From: Hypsibius dujardini | Lineage: Eukaryota > Tardigrada > Eutardigrada > Parachela > Hypsibiidae | Assembly (NCBI GenBank): GCA_001579985.1 | Contig: LRSR01004961.1 | Location: 1 to 64,000 of the forward strand | DNA: 64,000 nucleotides | Direction of reading: 5' to 3' | Shown here: piece by piece, positions 1-11,480 of the stretch | Position numbering within the stretch: position 1 is the first letter of the stretch | How the letters are laid out: every line of letters begins with the position of its first letter | The notes under the pieces: model-generated | Seen by the model: the letters and a program-made list of their open reading frames with translations, nothing else | Databases searched by the model: none | What the model was told of the DNA's origin: nothing | Program-made: the position numbers and the translations under genes

Positions 1-718
1 TTGTTTGTTTGCTTGCCTATCTGTCTGTTTATTTGTCTTAACGAAACGAAACGAAACGAATCGAAACGAAGGGAAAGGAAAGGAAACAAAACGAAACGAA
101 ACAAAAATGGACAGACAGAGACACTGACATTACAGGCCGGAAAAAATAGATAGTCACAGGCAGAGGCATTGGCGCAGGCAATCACGGGACACAGAGATAG
201 ACAGAGACAGACGATTAGACAAGAGCACCAACGAATACCCACTGGAAGTTTATTTAAAAAAACAATCACGTTATTTAAAATGAAAGACACATTCTCAGTT
301 CCTAAAATAAGGTTTCAAATTAAAATATTAATATTTAAAATAATTTCCATGATTTCAAAAAAAATTTGATTTTAAATAAAGATTTCTATTTTTGTGGCTT
401 TAAATTGAATAAAACGTTATTTTATTTATAATCAAAAACCGCTTTTGGGCATTTAAAATATCTTTTAAATATACTTAAACAACACTTGCATAGATATAGA
501 TGAAAAAAAAAACACAGACACAGTATTTAATTTAGTTTGGTTTTTCGGTTTTTTTGTGTGACTTTTTCAATATTTTAGTTTTTAATTAGTTCCATTAATA
601 TACATCCTGTTCATAGACAACAGACACACAGACACACAGACCGACACACAGACAGACAGACCCACAGACAGACAGACAAATATGGTCAAGCACAGGCGTA
701 ACGTATCTATTTCCTCAA
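1..718. other. Low-complexity intergenic stretch, no gene seen
   Basis: The stretch holds an (ACGAA)n-like tract near 40-105, AT-rich sequence at 250-600 and a (CAGA)n tract at about 620-680. No frame with family similarity or flanking splice signals was found. Confidence 0.6.
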
Positions 719-957
719 TATGAGGCAAAGTCTGTATTTCGACTCATTCTCCAATCGGTCGATAAATTGGTGGGTCACTCATGAATTTCTCTTTCATGGC
801 GGCTGCTTGATTGTTTGATTTTCAGATGTGCTATAGTATACTAGGATATAGTACAGCGAATCAAACAATCAAGCACCTGCCATCAAAGAGTAACCCATGA
901 GTCAGCCGATTTATTGACCAAGTGGAGGGTGAGCCGAAATACACACTTTGCCTCATA
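719..957. mobile_element. Foldback MITE with about 100-bp inverted arms and TA flanks
   Basis: The left arm, starting TATGAGGCAAAGTCTGTATT, recurs as the reverse complement on the right, ending CACTTTGCCTCATA. The arms pair imperfectly for roughly 100 bp around a short loop near 835-855. Both ends carry TA, as expected of a Tc1/mariner/pogo-type target site. No coding sequence is present, so it is a non-autonomous element. Confidence 0.7.
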
Positions 958-1079
958 CATTTTTTATTTACATTTAATTATCAATTAATTTTTTAGTTTT
1001 TGTCGCACTAACTTCATACTATGTTTATTTTACCAGTTGAAAATAATTTAAAAATGAAAACTTTAGCTCCACCACGTAC

Positions 1080-1175
1080 TACACAGTTGTACTAGTTGAC
1101 TGCACGAGTGCTCGTGCAGTTGTATTTGTGTTGAAAATGCTGCATGAGTACTCGTGCAATTTGCTTTACACTTGG
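1080..1175. repeat. Two successive short hairpins (TGCACGAG/CTCGTGCA)
   Basis: CTGCACGAGTGCTCGTGCAG at about 1101-1120 is a 9-bp inverted repeat with a 2-nt centre. A second copy, TGCATGAGTACTCGTGCA, follows about 20 nt downstream. They lie just upstream of the first recognised light-chain exon. Function unknown. Confidence 0.5.
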
Positions 1176-1294
1176 CGCGCCATAAACGGCCTAGCCTGGA
1201 ATCGACCGTCGGTCAAGTTTTACAAAATGGATAACGAAAAGAAAAGAAAATGCACTTCGTGGAGAATATAACTGAAATATGTGTTTTGTTTTAG

Positions 1295-2196
1295 AGTGCA
1301 AGGAGGCGTGCGTTTGGCGTGTACGAGATGTTCTTCGGCGAGGACGGCAAGGTGGATGCCCTCAAAACACCCGACATTCTCCGGTCGCTCAAATTCACTC
1401 CCACAATCAAGGCCGTCAATAGGATGACCGGATGTGATGCCAAGACAAAGCCTGATATGTAATTTCTATAACCAACGTATTGATCATTTGGTCCTTACTG
1501 ATCATTTCTTACCAATCTATCTCTTTCAGGTGAGAAGAAGATAACGCTGGAGGAGTTTCTGCCCATCTATGCTCAGCTCTCCGAGGTTAGCTGAAACGCA
1601 ACGACGACAATCGAAAAAATGGAGAATATTCAATATCTTATTACAGAAACAAACTGAGTTCCCTATAAGCACATCTAGATCGCTCTATGTCACTTCCGAT
1701 TTTTTTACTTACAGCCCAGTGTCGACTGAAAGAGCTCACTGCTTATAATTTTAGCCTGATAATTTGTTTGTTCACAGGACAAGGACGTCGGAACATACGC
1801 AGACTTCATGGAGGCCATGTTGGTCTTTGACGAGGAGAGCAACGGTACATATTATAGACCGTACTAGTGGAACATGATGGCGCTACCTTTCGGTTCCGGT
1901 CCGCTCTTTATACAAGACATATTTCGTTTTTCTTTCCTAGGTACAATCATCGCTGCAGAGCTTCGCCATCTTCTTTTATCTCTCGGTGAGAAGATGAAGG
2001 AGGACGAGGTGGAGGAAATTATCAAGCTCTGCAGTAACGAAGACACAGAGGGAAACACCAAATATGAAGGTTAGTTCCCTCTTTGCCACAATGGTCGTCC
2101 GTTCTTATTACTCTACGTACAATCCGATAATTTTCAATTTCAGATTTCATCAAGAAGGTTCTCGAAGGCCCCTTCCCCAACGAAAATAACGATTAG
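1295..2196 (+). CDS. Myosin essential light chain (EF-hand protein), 5' end not located
   Basis: This is the essential (alkali) light chain that binds the first IQ motif of the myosin neck. Five exons join in frame: 1295-1433, 1530-1585, 1778-1844, 1941-2069 and 2144-2196. The product contains FLPIYAQLSE, the GTYADFMEAMLVFD helix, FDEESNGTI in the third EF-hand, LRHLLLSLGEKM and a C-terminal YEDFIKKVL helix, in the order seen in MYL6 and insect Mlc1. The EF loops are degenerate, as is usual for this family. The first visible exon starts at the SARRRAFGVYEMF helix, so a short initiator exon lies upstream and was not identified. The donor of exon 1 (GTGATG at 1434) is weak but is the only one that keeps phase with the next exon. 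Confidence 0.85.
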
Positions 2197-2431
2197 ATAT
2201 GGTCATCCGAGAAATAGTTTATATCTACGCTCCATCCTCCGAGCTTCACCTATGTGACGCTGTATTCTGCACTATGAACGAACGAACGAACGAACATGTG
2301 TCTGAACATGTGAAAGAACATCATCATTTCCTGTGTTATGATTTCGCAATTTAGCGTATTTGTGAATTGCGGATTTTCCGTTGGACAATTGCTCATTATA
2401 CCTCCTCCGCTTCCATAAAGAACTGATTCTC

Positions 2432-5256
2432 ATGTCGCCGAGGGGCAAGGCCTCCATGAGCTCTAGAAAGAAAGACTCTGGCCGCACTTCTGTTGCTTCG
2501 ACGTCGACCCCGGATCCAAATCCGACATCGCAAGAGCTCGAAGTAGACCTTGTACGGCAGTTGAATAAGATCATCTTTAAACTGAAGGAGGAAGAACGTA
2601 ACGAGAAAGAGTATCAGGAGAATCTACGGGGCAAGGACAACACGGAGAAAAGGGTACGTTTTGGCGCGTGAATACTACCCAATCTTGAAGTATTTCAATT
2701 CGTAAGGCCTGTAATATCTCATAATTTTCCGTTGGTGTCAAATTATTCTTTTAAATAAATATTTTTATAAATTATTATATTAATGCTTTCCGAGAAAACA
2801 TATTACAGTACTAGGTTAAAATAAGAAAAAAACACCGATACGGGATGGTCTTCAGTATCGTTGAATTGATTGAATGAACAGAAATTTTGATTGTTTACCG
2901 AATACGGATCTGCTTTCTGACCAGCCAATGTCTTTTCCTAGAAGGGAAAGTGAGCGGCTGAGCGCTGTTTTTCGTGTTAATTGTTTACAGTTTACGTTCT
3001 ACCTTGAAAATCGCCCTGGGTCAGATATATTTTCAATTTTTTTTTCCGCTCCCTATAAAAAGTAATGACTCACTACACCGTGTTGGAAACTTCTTCGGTC
3101 ATTCCATGATTTTTGACGAGTAGTTTTGTGAACTATACGCAAATTACTACTAATCATAGCATGTAAGCAAGTATAAATTGGTCTTATGTAATCAATTTGC
3201 AATCAATATCTTGTCAATTTACATTTTAGGCTATTTCAATGGCTAAAGCTAAGGAAATCGCGAATAAACGTAGCCGATTTGTTGAGGCTGAGAGAATGTT
3301 GCAGCTGCAAAGCTATCCTGATGGAGAAGAGTCACTCGACGACGCTGGCGTGGAAGGAGCCAGAGGTAAGAACCTTAAAAGCCAAAGTCGGAAGTACTGT
3401 GCACCAGGGCCTAAAATAGCAAATTACTAATAATCTACAACCCCCGGGGGCGGGGCGCGTCCCGCCCCTCGGGGGTTAATTTCTGCAGTTTTGTCAACTG
3501 TTCACGAGTTATTCTTACGAATTATTATCATTAAAAATTAGGAATATAGGTAATTAGGATAATTAGATGCTTTCCCCGTACGTGTTTCGCGTTATTTCAG
3601 CTCTGTGTGTGCATCAGAAAGTAGAAAAGTGCTTTCTATTTGTCGCCCTCTGTTCAAGACCCGCCCCCTCCCCCCATGGCATTAAGTCCCCTAATATCGA
3701 GGGGGTGATCGCAAATCTCTTCGGATTTGAACTTTTTTAATCGTCGAAATTTTGGAAAATAAAGATGCACATTTGTTTTTTAAAAGTATGCATTTTGTCA
3801 ATTAATAGACACTATTTTAGGCCCTGCTGTGCACAGTAGTTGTCTTTCTGCCCATTTCTGAATCTAATTCTTATTTACTCTATTCTCAACCTGTTTAGAT
3901 GGTCCTTTGGCAAAATCCCAAACCAACACCATCAACGACCTTGCTGACACCATGGAAGGGCTGTCACTGGCAGATGAGGTATAGTACAACATTGTACAGT
4001 ACATGTATGACGTTATAGATAATTAGCATACTGTATATGAAATACTACATTACTATATATACCACTGTATGTATATTGCATGTACTGTATGCATGTATGT
4101 TACTACTGTGCAAGTGCGTTGAACAGTGGTCTGTCCATTTGGAGATTCCGAGCTACTAACTGCTATTGAATTTATGATTCGCAGGTCTATCCTGTGATGC
4201 CCTTGGGAGGCGACGAGCATTTGGTGGACGGCGTACCAAATTTGGCTTACGCCGATCTTGTGACGGCACTGTACGAGAACGTGTACAGAGTACCGGAAAT
4301 CGTCGTTCAGTGCCGATGTGGACGCCGTCTTCGTGTTGAAGGTCCGATTACTTGCAGTAAGGTTTTATTTAAATCTCTTGATACTACACCTTGCAATTAG
4401 CTTCTGCATCAGTAACTGTGCTATTAGTTTAATGGTCATTCGGTATGTTCCAGAGGGCCAGATGGACCGATTGAAAATGGAATCAATCGAGGAAGACCGG
4501 GAGTTCTTCGCTTTTAACTCGAACAAGTGGACCTGCGAGAGTCAGGTACGGTTATGCTATAGATTGTTGGTGGAGTCCCGTGTATATAACATGATTTTTC
4601 AGGTTGAACTGGAATTCCAGAGAGACAAACTGAAGGGCTACGGAAATAACGGCAGGGGGAAAATGAAGATATCCTTGGGCAAACTGAATGAAATACAAGA
4701 GACAAAATGGAACAAGTTGAATGTCCATTTAAGGACCTTCCAGAACAGACGAGTGGCGGTCAATGCAGAATGCCTCGTAGGTTCCAGCGGCTGGATTGAG
4801 TGCAGCGGTCGATTGTTTGATCTTAATCGGGCATGGGAAAAGACCTGTGAGGACCGTCTTCACAAATTCGTCACCCTTCGCGGCTCACCCAAGGCTCTTC
4901 ATCGGGCCAAAGTAATCGAGAATGACCACGTGAGGGGGCAGGCATTGATAATCGCTGCACTAAATATCTTGGTGGGGGAATTCATGGCGGAAGAGGATGA
5001 GGACAAAATGGATGAGCTGGCCTTAGAAATTGAGGCGGAAATGGAAAACTTGTTCAGTGCCGACAAAATTCGCATCACACACCGGTGCTGCCACGAGACG
5101 GCTAATCGTCCTGACGTAGAGTTTCCTGTCAATGTGCATCCGGAGGTGAAACACCGAAGTAAGTCGATGCTATTCAATTCTTTTAACATATGAACCAGGA
5201 TGTGAATCAAATTTAGCTGCCTTTTAGGTTTCAGAGCCAGGACGAAGCAGCAGTAG
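2432..5256 (+). CDS. Uncharacterised 428-residue protein, seven exons
   Basis: I do not recognise the family. Exons 2432-2653, 3230-3365, 3899-3978, 4185-4356, 4454-4545, 4603-5158 and 5228-5256 keep phase throughout and give 428 codons plus stop. The first 75 residues are Ser/charged-rich (MSPRGKASMSSRKKDSG). A highly charged, probably coiled-coil stretch follows at about residues 35-110. A globular part from about residue 150 contains YRVPEIVVQCRCGRRL and a beta-rich segment (NGRGKMKISLG, RVAVNAECLVG, GWIECSGRLFDL). A helical acidic section (EEDEDKMDELALEIEAEME) ends near the C-terminus. No signal peptide or membrane segment is seen, so it is probably intracellular. The MITE at 3395-3838 sits in its second intron. 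The start is the first ATG in the open frame. Confidence 0.7.
3395..3838. mobile_element. MITE with 25-27 bp TIRs, in an intron
   Basis: TACTGTGCACCAGGGCCTAA near 3395 is matched in reverse complement by CTATTTTAGGCCCTGCTGTG...CAGTA at 3812-3838, with a 2-nt indel. TA lies at both ends. A strong C/G hairpin (CCCCCGGGGGCGGGG...CCCCTCGGGGG) lies just inside the left end at about 3441-3476. There is no open frame. The termini start CTGT and are followed inside by an AAATTAC...CCCCCGGG block, both features shared with the element at 7737-8435. Confidence 0.7.
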
Positions 5257-5462
5257 ATGCTCAACAACTGCAGCCTTCTCTTTTACTATTAGTACTATGT
5301 GTGTTCTCAGTTTGTTCTTTTGTTTCCGCAAAATTCTTACAACCAACGGCCCAAAAGGTAAAAAAACCGCAGTTCTGACGGCCGTTTTGAAAGAAACAGA
5401 GGCACAGTTGGAAGAATCACTATGAAAATAAACTGCAGTTACATCTTAGGCATGTACACTAC

Positions 5463-6993
5463 TCAATTAAACTTCAGTTCCCAAATCCATTGCTTTAAAG
5501 ATAGGTGAGCCGAAATGATGCCAGGTTATTTGGCATAAGGAGCGTCAATTGCACGTAGCACCTACGAATGAACCTCATGAATATATATAGCACTATTACT
5601 ACTGTGCAAAGTTTGTCGTATCTCACTTTAACGTCGTCCAGAATACTATTTCGTGCAATCGCCAGCACCTTCTCAGCAGCCTCGGACACCTTGTCAGCGC
5701 AGGGTATACCAAAAACCTTGATCTCTTCATAGTAGATTTCCTACAGTAAAAAGTAAAAAAATAAGCATCCTCAACATCACGAAGAAAAGGAGCACTTACA
5801 TCAAGATAGCCGGGTCCCATTACCAGGAAGACTAGTGCCACACGTTCGAAGCTATTCTCACTACAATACAACAACAATGTAAACGCACTCAAGCTACAAG
5901 CTGCATGATCTCTTCTAGCTAACCTGCACAGGGCATAAAACTCCTTCAATCGTTTGGACGGACCCTTCTTCCAGGCAGGAGGTGGCACGTCTTGACCGGC
6001 AACCAACTTCTCTTCCTCAGACCCATTCATCAACTGAAATTAGAAAGGGAGCTCCTGCCTTTCAAGTTGATAAACGCACGGTGAACGACCCACAAGATCG
6101 CATACCATTGCGGATGTCCAGTTTTTGTCGTGACGATCCAAGACCTTGGAGGCGCTCGACCGAATTCCAACCAGTTGAGCTTCCGTAACAGGCGGCATAG
6201 GGTTCGGATCCTCCTTAAACTTGCCAACAATTGCCTGTAAATAACAAACTAGTTAATATGCCATCAACCAAATACTGTATATATACAGTAAATTAAGAAC
6301 TGTACTTGAAGATATTCCGGTCCAAGAAGGATGAGGATCATTGCCATCCGCTCGTCGGTGTTGAACTTGCAGTAACGGACCAATTCATTGGCGTATCTTT
6401 CAGGTGGAACGTGCATGTACTTGTCATTGTCATCACATGAGGACCCTGCAAAAGCCAGCAACATTTAACAAGAAGTTGATCGGCAGGAAATTCAAAAGTC
6501 TGAAATAACCGAAAATTTATAAATTATCTACTATTTACAATCGTGATATAATCCAAAAGAGAAAGTTTTGTTCCGAGTGCTGGTTTGACCAAAATAAATC
6601 TTCCATATTCGGGAAATCGTGAATTATTCTTTCCCCTTATTTTGGGGAGACAACCATCATATATATAGGGCGAAGCTACACCATCATTGAAAATCTGGAT
6701 ATAGCTTTGCCCCTGTCCCTTATTGTACAAAATAATTTTGCCACCCCGTTTTTGGATGGGGTACTAGTCACGAGAAGAATCTCAGGCCTTTCCAACGATA
6801 TCAAGAAACTGTGCCAGAAGAAACTACAGTACAAGTACGGGCCCTTGCGAAGACAGAGAAAAGGAAACTCACCATCGGAAAGAGAGTTGTCCGAAGAGGA
6901 GGAGCCATCTGAAGGAACGCCCACTGATCCTTGCGGAATCTCGAGAGGTTTGGCTTTCGAAGCGAAAGCAATCCGGGAAGAAATTGCCGCCAT
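5463..6993 (-). CDS. Uncharacterised 234-residue protein with an internal repeat
   Basis: Family not recognised. Exons (descending) 6993-6873, 6445-6306, 6234-6106, 6033-5924, 5860-5800, 5740-5627 and, less surely, 5492-5463 keep phase and give 234 codons plus stop. The first 45 residues are Ser/Asp-rich and probably disordered. A repeat unit then occurs twice: MHVPPERYANELVRYCKFNT followed by DERMAMILILLGPEYLQ, and VPPPAWKKGPSKRLKEFYAL followed by SFERVALVFLVMGPGYLD. The shared core is VPP...FYxLC...ERxAxxxxxxGPxYL. The last nine residues (QWIWELKFN) depend on a plain acceptor at 5493. No signal peptide is seen. It ends about 200 bp from the convergent upstream gene. Confidence 0.65.
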
Positions 6994-7736
6994 CGTTAAA
7001 TCAACCTGCAAAAGAGAAAGTGCGCCTCTTACACATTACTAGGCATATCGGCTGCATTTCCTTGGCTATTAAATGCCATATTACTTGATTGATTGATCAG
7101 TGTCTCCCTGCATAACTGTTTCACGATCAAGTTCTCGCTTGATTGGCTGATTGTTAACCGAAACAGACGATGGAGACTTGCAGTTACATCTTCCTGTTTC
7201 ACACACGTCTTCTCGCATTCTCTTCAACCCAAGTAACGAAAATCATTCAGCCAAAGAAAGAGCATTACCGTCTGATGGTAACAGATCGAAGATCAGTAGC
7301 ATTAACATAATATATTTCTGCTTTTGGACTAGATGAGATAGGAAGGCTCTTCACAGCCTTTGAATCGATCGGTCTAGTATAAAAATAATAGTTGAAGAGT
7401 AGAGTGCGTATAGCTCAAGTCGTAGCGAGGGTTTGAAAGGTAATCGGCTTTCGCAATACTAATACTCACCCACTACAAGCAAGCAGAAATGGCAGAATAA
7501 GGCGCCCCTATTTCCCAACGCCTAAGATTGACCGCCGTTTCTTTCCCTGGATAACTTCCGTCTTTTAGAATAAAATAACAAAGCTCCAAAGTCCTAGAAC
7601 GGCCAAGGCTTGAAAATAATAGCGTGAAAATGACGATCGGTGCAGTGAACGTTTGTCTTGATCTGTTTTGTGCTTGAGCTTGAAATATGATTGATTACCA
7701 AAACTGAACGCCACAAGATTACTACATGTACTACTG
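6994..7736. other. Intergenic/5' flank with TTGA repeats, no gene supported
   Basis: Contains scattered (TTGA)n at 7080-7150 and A/T-rich DNA. I saw no exon with both acceptor and donor and a protein-like translation. Confidence 0.5.
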
Positions 7737-8435
7737 TACTGTCGCGATTCTAACGGCCGTTTTTTGGCCCTAACAGTAAATTACGACCCCCGGGCCAGCT
7801 TGCGTTCAGTGGAATTCACTGTTCTTTTGGCGGACTGAATCAATCAATCATACCATCATTTCGAGCAATTTTTTATATCCCATTTGAAAATTGTTAAACC
7901 TTATGGAGTTCCATTTTCAAAATTGAGCTCGGTTTTTCCTCGAAAATCTTCATTTGTCACAACAAGCCCCTTAGCCCTCTCTCCCACTAGCCAAGCGCAA
8001 ACAGCATCATCGATGGAATCATACTGCGGCTCTCGCGTCTTCTTCTGTGGCGGTTTAGGTCTGATTCTGCAACGAAAAGCCAGGAGCTCCGTTTAAATCA
8101 ATCAATCGAGCGAAGGAATTGACAAAACTTACTTCTTTCATTCTTGAATGTTCACCTGCGGAATCTTTTCGTTTAGCGCAGCTGGTTGACGGATAGACCA
8201 GACTCATGAAATCGTTCAGTCAAGCGTTGCTTCTCGGCTTCAGAATAATTTATCCTAGATGTTTTCACCATTTTAAAATCAGCTGTTGGAATCAATCAAC
8301 AATCAACAGGAGCCGTTGCTCTACTCAATCAACAATCAACATAGTTTTGGCTGAACGGAATTGAATCCGTGACGTCATACACAGTCTTGCACGGGGGGAG
8401 GCGGGGCTAAGCCGGCCGTTAGAATCGCAACAGTA
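7737..8435 (-). mobile_element. Decayed pogo/Tigger-like DNA transposon (699 bp)
   Basis: The terminal inverted repeat TACTGTCGCGATTCTAACGG at 7737 is matched by the reverse complement of CGGCCGTTAGAATCGCAACA at 8415 onward, with one mismatch and TA at each end. Read on the minus strand, the inside encodes remnants of a pogo-type transposase N-terminus. A psq-like helix-turn-helix begins MVKTSRINYSEAEKQRLTER near 8273. A CENP-B/Tc5-type HTH, YDSIDDAVCAWLVGERAKGL, lies near 7960-8030. Stop codons interrupt the frame (one ends SVNQLR, another follows NFENGTP) and no DDE catalytic domain remains. It is a deletion derivative, inserted between two host genes. Confidence 0.75.
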
Positions 8436-8806
8436 CATTACTTCCATGCCGGTGCTGTTTCTGATCAACGATCAAGCTGATTCGTACTTTGTCATCGCAG
8501 CTTTCGTCGCGCGTGCCCGAACATTTCAACAGACAAACACTAAAAAATACGGTAGAATCATCTTCATCGACATCACATTTTTACACATTTGGACGGCACT
8601 TTGTGTCAGCGAAAGTAAATAAATGATCGGATGCATACATGTAAAAACAAAAACAATAAAAACATTTAAGCGACCACCACCAATAACTAGCTATAGCGTG
8701 AGAGACGGAACAAGAAAGAAGATAGAAATTTTGTAGCTAAAAAGTGACAACGGGATATGTTGATTGATTGATTGAGCTGTCATCTCGTTGGTCAATCCAG
8801 AGAAAG

Positions 8807-10830
8807 TCAATAACCGGAATCCGGCTGCGACCGGACCCGCCGATCCAGCTCAACGAAATATTGCGGTTTATTGAGGTATTTCTTCAAGGCCAGCGGAATG
8901 GGGAGTTGGGCGATGGCATCGCGGTTGGCAACGTTCTCCAGGATGGAGAAGCGTGCGAGATGTTGCAGCGACTGGACAGTCTGCTGTCGGGACAGCGGAT
9001 ATAGCAGAAGGATCCGGGTGGCGTCAACGCCCGGCCGGGGACGGGTCATAAAGTGCATCGAGCCGGTCTGCGAGTGCTCAATGGCCTGCTCGATAAAGTC
9101 GCGAATGTTGTCGCATTTGTAGTGCTCAATCTTGCGGAACATGAAGGACCTGAAAACGAAGAACGTGAACAATAATATTAATTGATAAGTTCATGAAGCG
9201 TAAGACGGATTGCTACGCTACACATACCCGTTGCAATGCTCGATCCGGATGTGGCCAACCTTGCCGTCGTATTTACATGAAAGACTAAATAGGAATCGCT
9301 CGTCTGTCGCTGCAATCACAACAACAGCTTCATTACTAACAGGCTGTTCTTTAAAAAAAAAAATACGAAAATATATACAAAACACAACTAAAATAATGTT
9401 AAAAAATAAGCAAATGATACGTACAATCTCGTAAGAGGAATGTACCTGGAAGAGACAAAATAATAACACACTGAAAAGGAGCAATACCGTGATGACTTTA
9501 GCCGTACCGTCCTTTTCCTTTTCCAAGATCGTTTCCGCCACCGCCGCATTGATTGGTCCCCAATACCATAATGCCTGAAAACAACCAAAAATTATTGTCA
9601 GTGACCTGGGAACGAGATGCAAACAAGAAAAAGACGTCTACTCATAAATGAAGAACGACTTCCCCCTAGTTCCACCCAGACACCATTTATGTTTGATGAT
9701 ACAAAGAAAATTCTTCTGAGCTAATCGATGCAAAATTAAATGGGAAGGACAAGCGAAACTAACGTTTTTTTTCAAACAAATTTCTCCTACTCGAGTAACC
9801 GTTATAGTAGACGACTGTATAAACCCTAATATTTGCTTTGTTTTACCAAACAATTACAGCCTTATTACAGTTATCCGAGTGGGGGAAACATCTATATATC
9901 ACAACTGAAATTTTTCATTTGAATCAGGTCGAAATTATTGACATCGACACATTAACAAAAAGTACGGTGTATTACGCATGTCTTAACCTTGGTTGATCCT
10001 TGATCAATCAATCAACCCTGAAACATCAATACGATTTTATTTAAAGAGTAACAAGTTGTCTCCCCTCAAACGCTTGAACTTTCTATTGGCCAAATCCAGA
10101 GTCCAAAAGGAAGCACGATATTTCCAGGAATCAAAATGCCCAATCATGAATAGCTTAGACCACAAATCACCGTTATCAGCAGAATCTTTAATGACGTAAT
10201 AACCAATTTGTCAGTTTTCAAATTTTGGCTACGAAATCAAGCTAATCCATCAATCAAGCTATCACATCAGTTGATAATTATTTTGAAAAACATATTGCTA
10301 AATAAATGAATCTATTGATTATCAGCATTCAAACTACAGCATTTAAGTTTGACTGTTACTATCCACTTTTCATCCTGGCATCACTCGTAAAACATAAGCT
10401 AGCTTAATTTTATTGACTAAGGATATTTTATAATCCTAAAAACGCAATCGCACCTGATGAGCTAAGCGAATACTCCGGGCAGTGTCGATTTCCTTCACCT
10501 TCTCAGAGTACTCCCCGGATGTGAGGAATTCCGGGACCAGCGCCTCATTCGTCACCCTCGCCCCGCTTCCCCTTCCAGGCCCTGCAACTAAATTGTCCTC
10601 AAGCTCATAGCAATAACATCCGGGTTCGCGGAAAGGGAAGCACACCCACCACTACTCCTGCTGCGTTCCACAGTACGATGTTGGTCGGTTAAAGCGATCA
10701 CTGAGCCCAGAACGGCATTTCCGTTTCCCCCGCTGCCATTAACGCCGTGGATGTTGATTCGCGACTCGGAATTCGCTTTCCTGAGTCGGAACAATTTTCT
10801 GAAGGCACGCCGGAAAGATTTCCCCGTCAT
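8807..10830 (-). CDS. Suppressor of cytokine signalling (SOCS) protein
   Basis: This is an SH2-plus-SOCS-box adaptor. The SH2 domain binds phosphotyrosine on receptors or JAK-type kinases. The SOCS box recruits elongin BC-cullin 5 for ubiquitination. Six exons (descending) 10830-10650, 10581-10454, 9574-9508, 9445-9425, 9309-9228 and 9149-8807 keep phase and give 273 codons plus stop. The basic N-terminus (MTGKSFRRAFRKLFRLRK) is followed by the SH2 start ALWYWGPINAAVAETILEKE. GTFLLRDS, with the phosphate-binding Arg, comes from a 21-nt exon. FLFSLSCKYDGKVGHIRIEH follows, and the SOCS box is VQSLQHLARFSIL...LPIPLALKKYL. The short N-terminus and LLYPLSR...SLQHL spacing resemble SOCS6/7 more than CISH, but subfamily assignment is uncertain. 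The ATG at 10830 is the first in frame. Confidence 0.9.
9425..9445 (-). other. 21-nt microexon encoding the SH2 FLVR-type motif
   Basis: On the minus strand the segment GTACATTCCTCTTACGAGAT plus T is bounded by CTCTTCCAG and GTACGT. With one base from the upstream exon and two from the downstream exon it reads G-T-F-L-L-R-D-S. Without it the SH2 domain would lack the invariant phosphotyrosine-binding arginine. Confidence 0.85.
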
Positions 10831-11480
10831 GGCGCACTTAAAATGCTTACATTTGGGCAACCTGGATGGAGGAACAACAAATTTAAAGACCCGAAAAGAG
10901 GAAAAAACGACAACAAATTCCGTGGTTTAGTTCATTTCAGTTCGGTTCGAAGTTACGTCCTCTCTTGTTCCATTTGTTCCGGTAACTTCCGGACGGACTG
11001 TTACTTTCCTATCTTTAATTCGGCCGTTGTTCCTGTCGTGCTGCATATGATCCGGAAGTCGACAAAAACGATGCTTTACGACTGATAATGCGAAATTAGT
11101 CATATAAAAATGACGAAATGATTTAAGCGACACCGTATAGTCCAACGCACGTGGAAAGATCTTGTTGGGGTTTGAAGGAATGAAGCTCGACCACAAGATT
11201 TGTTGCTGTTGGTTCTTATGTATTTTATGCAATCCTTATCATTTTTAGTGGAATTTTATTGAGCTGGAGCATATAATATGAACCATAAGCGTTAGGGAAC
11301 GCACCCAAAATCAGAAGTCCGCATCCGGATCCGGGACGGAAATAAGGTCGGGACAGCATCACTCACTGCGTCACTCATTGAGGACATCTTTATGGATGGA
11401 CGTAACAAAATTGCCTTATAAAAGGTTTAACATCATTGAAAAAAAAACGTCAGATTGCAACTGGGGAAATTTCCCACTTA

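Noticed and set aside
3441-3476. C/G hairpin considered as a terminator or riboswitch
   Set aside because: It lies inside an intronic inverted-repeat element of a eukaryotic gene, so a bacterial-type terminator makes no sense.
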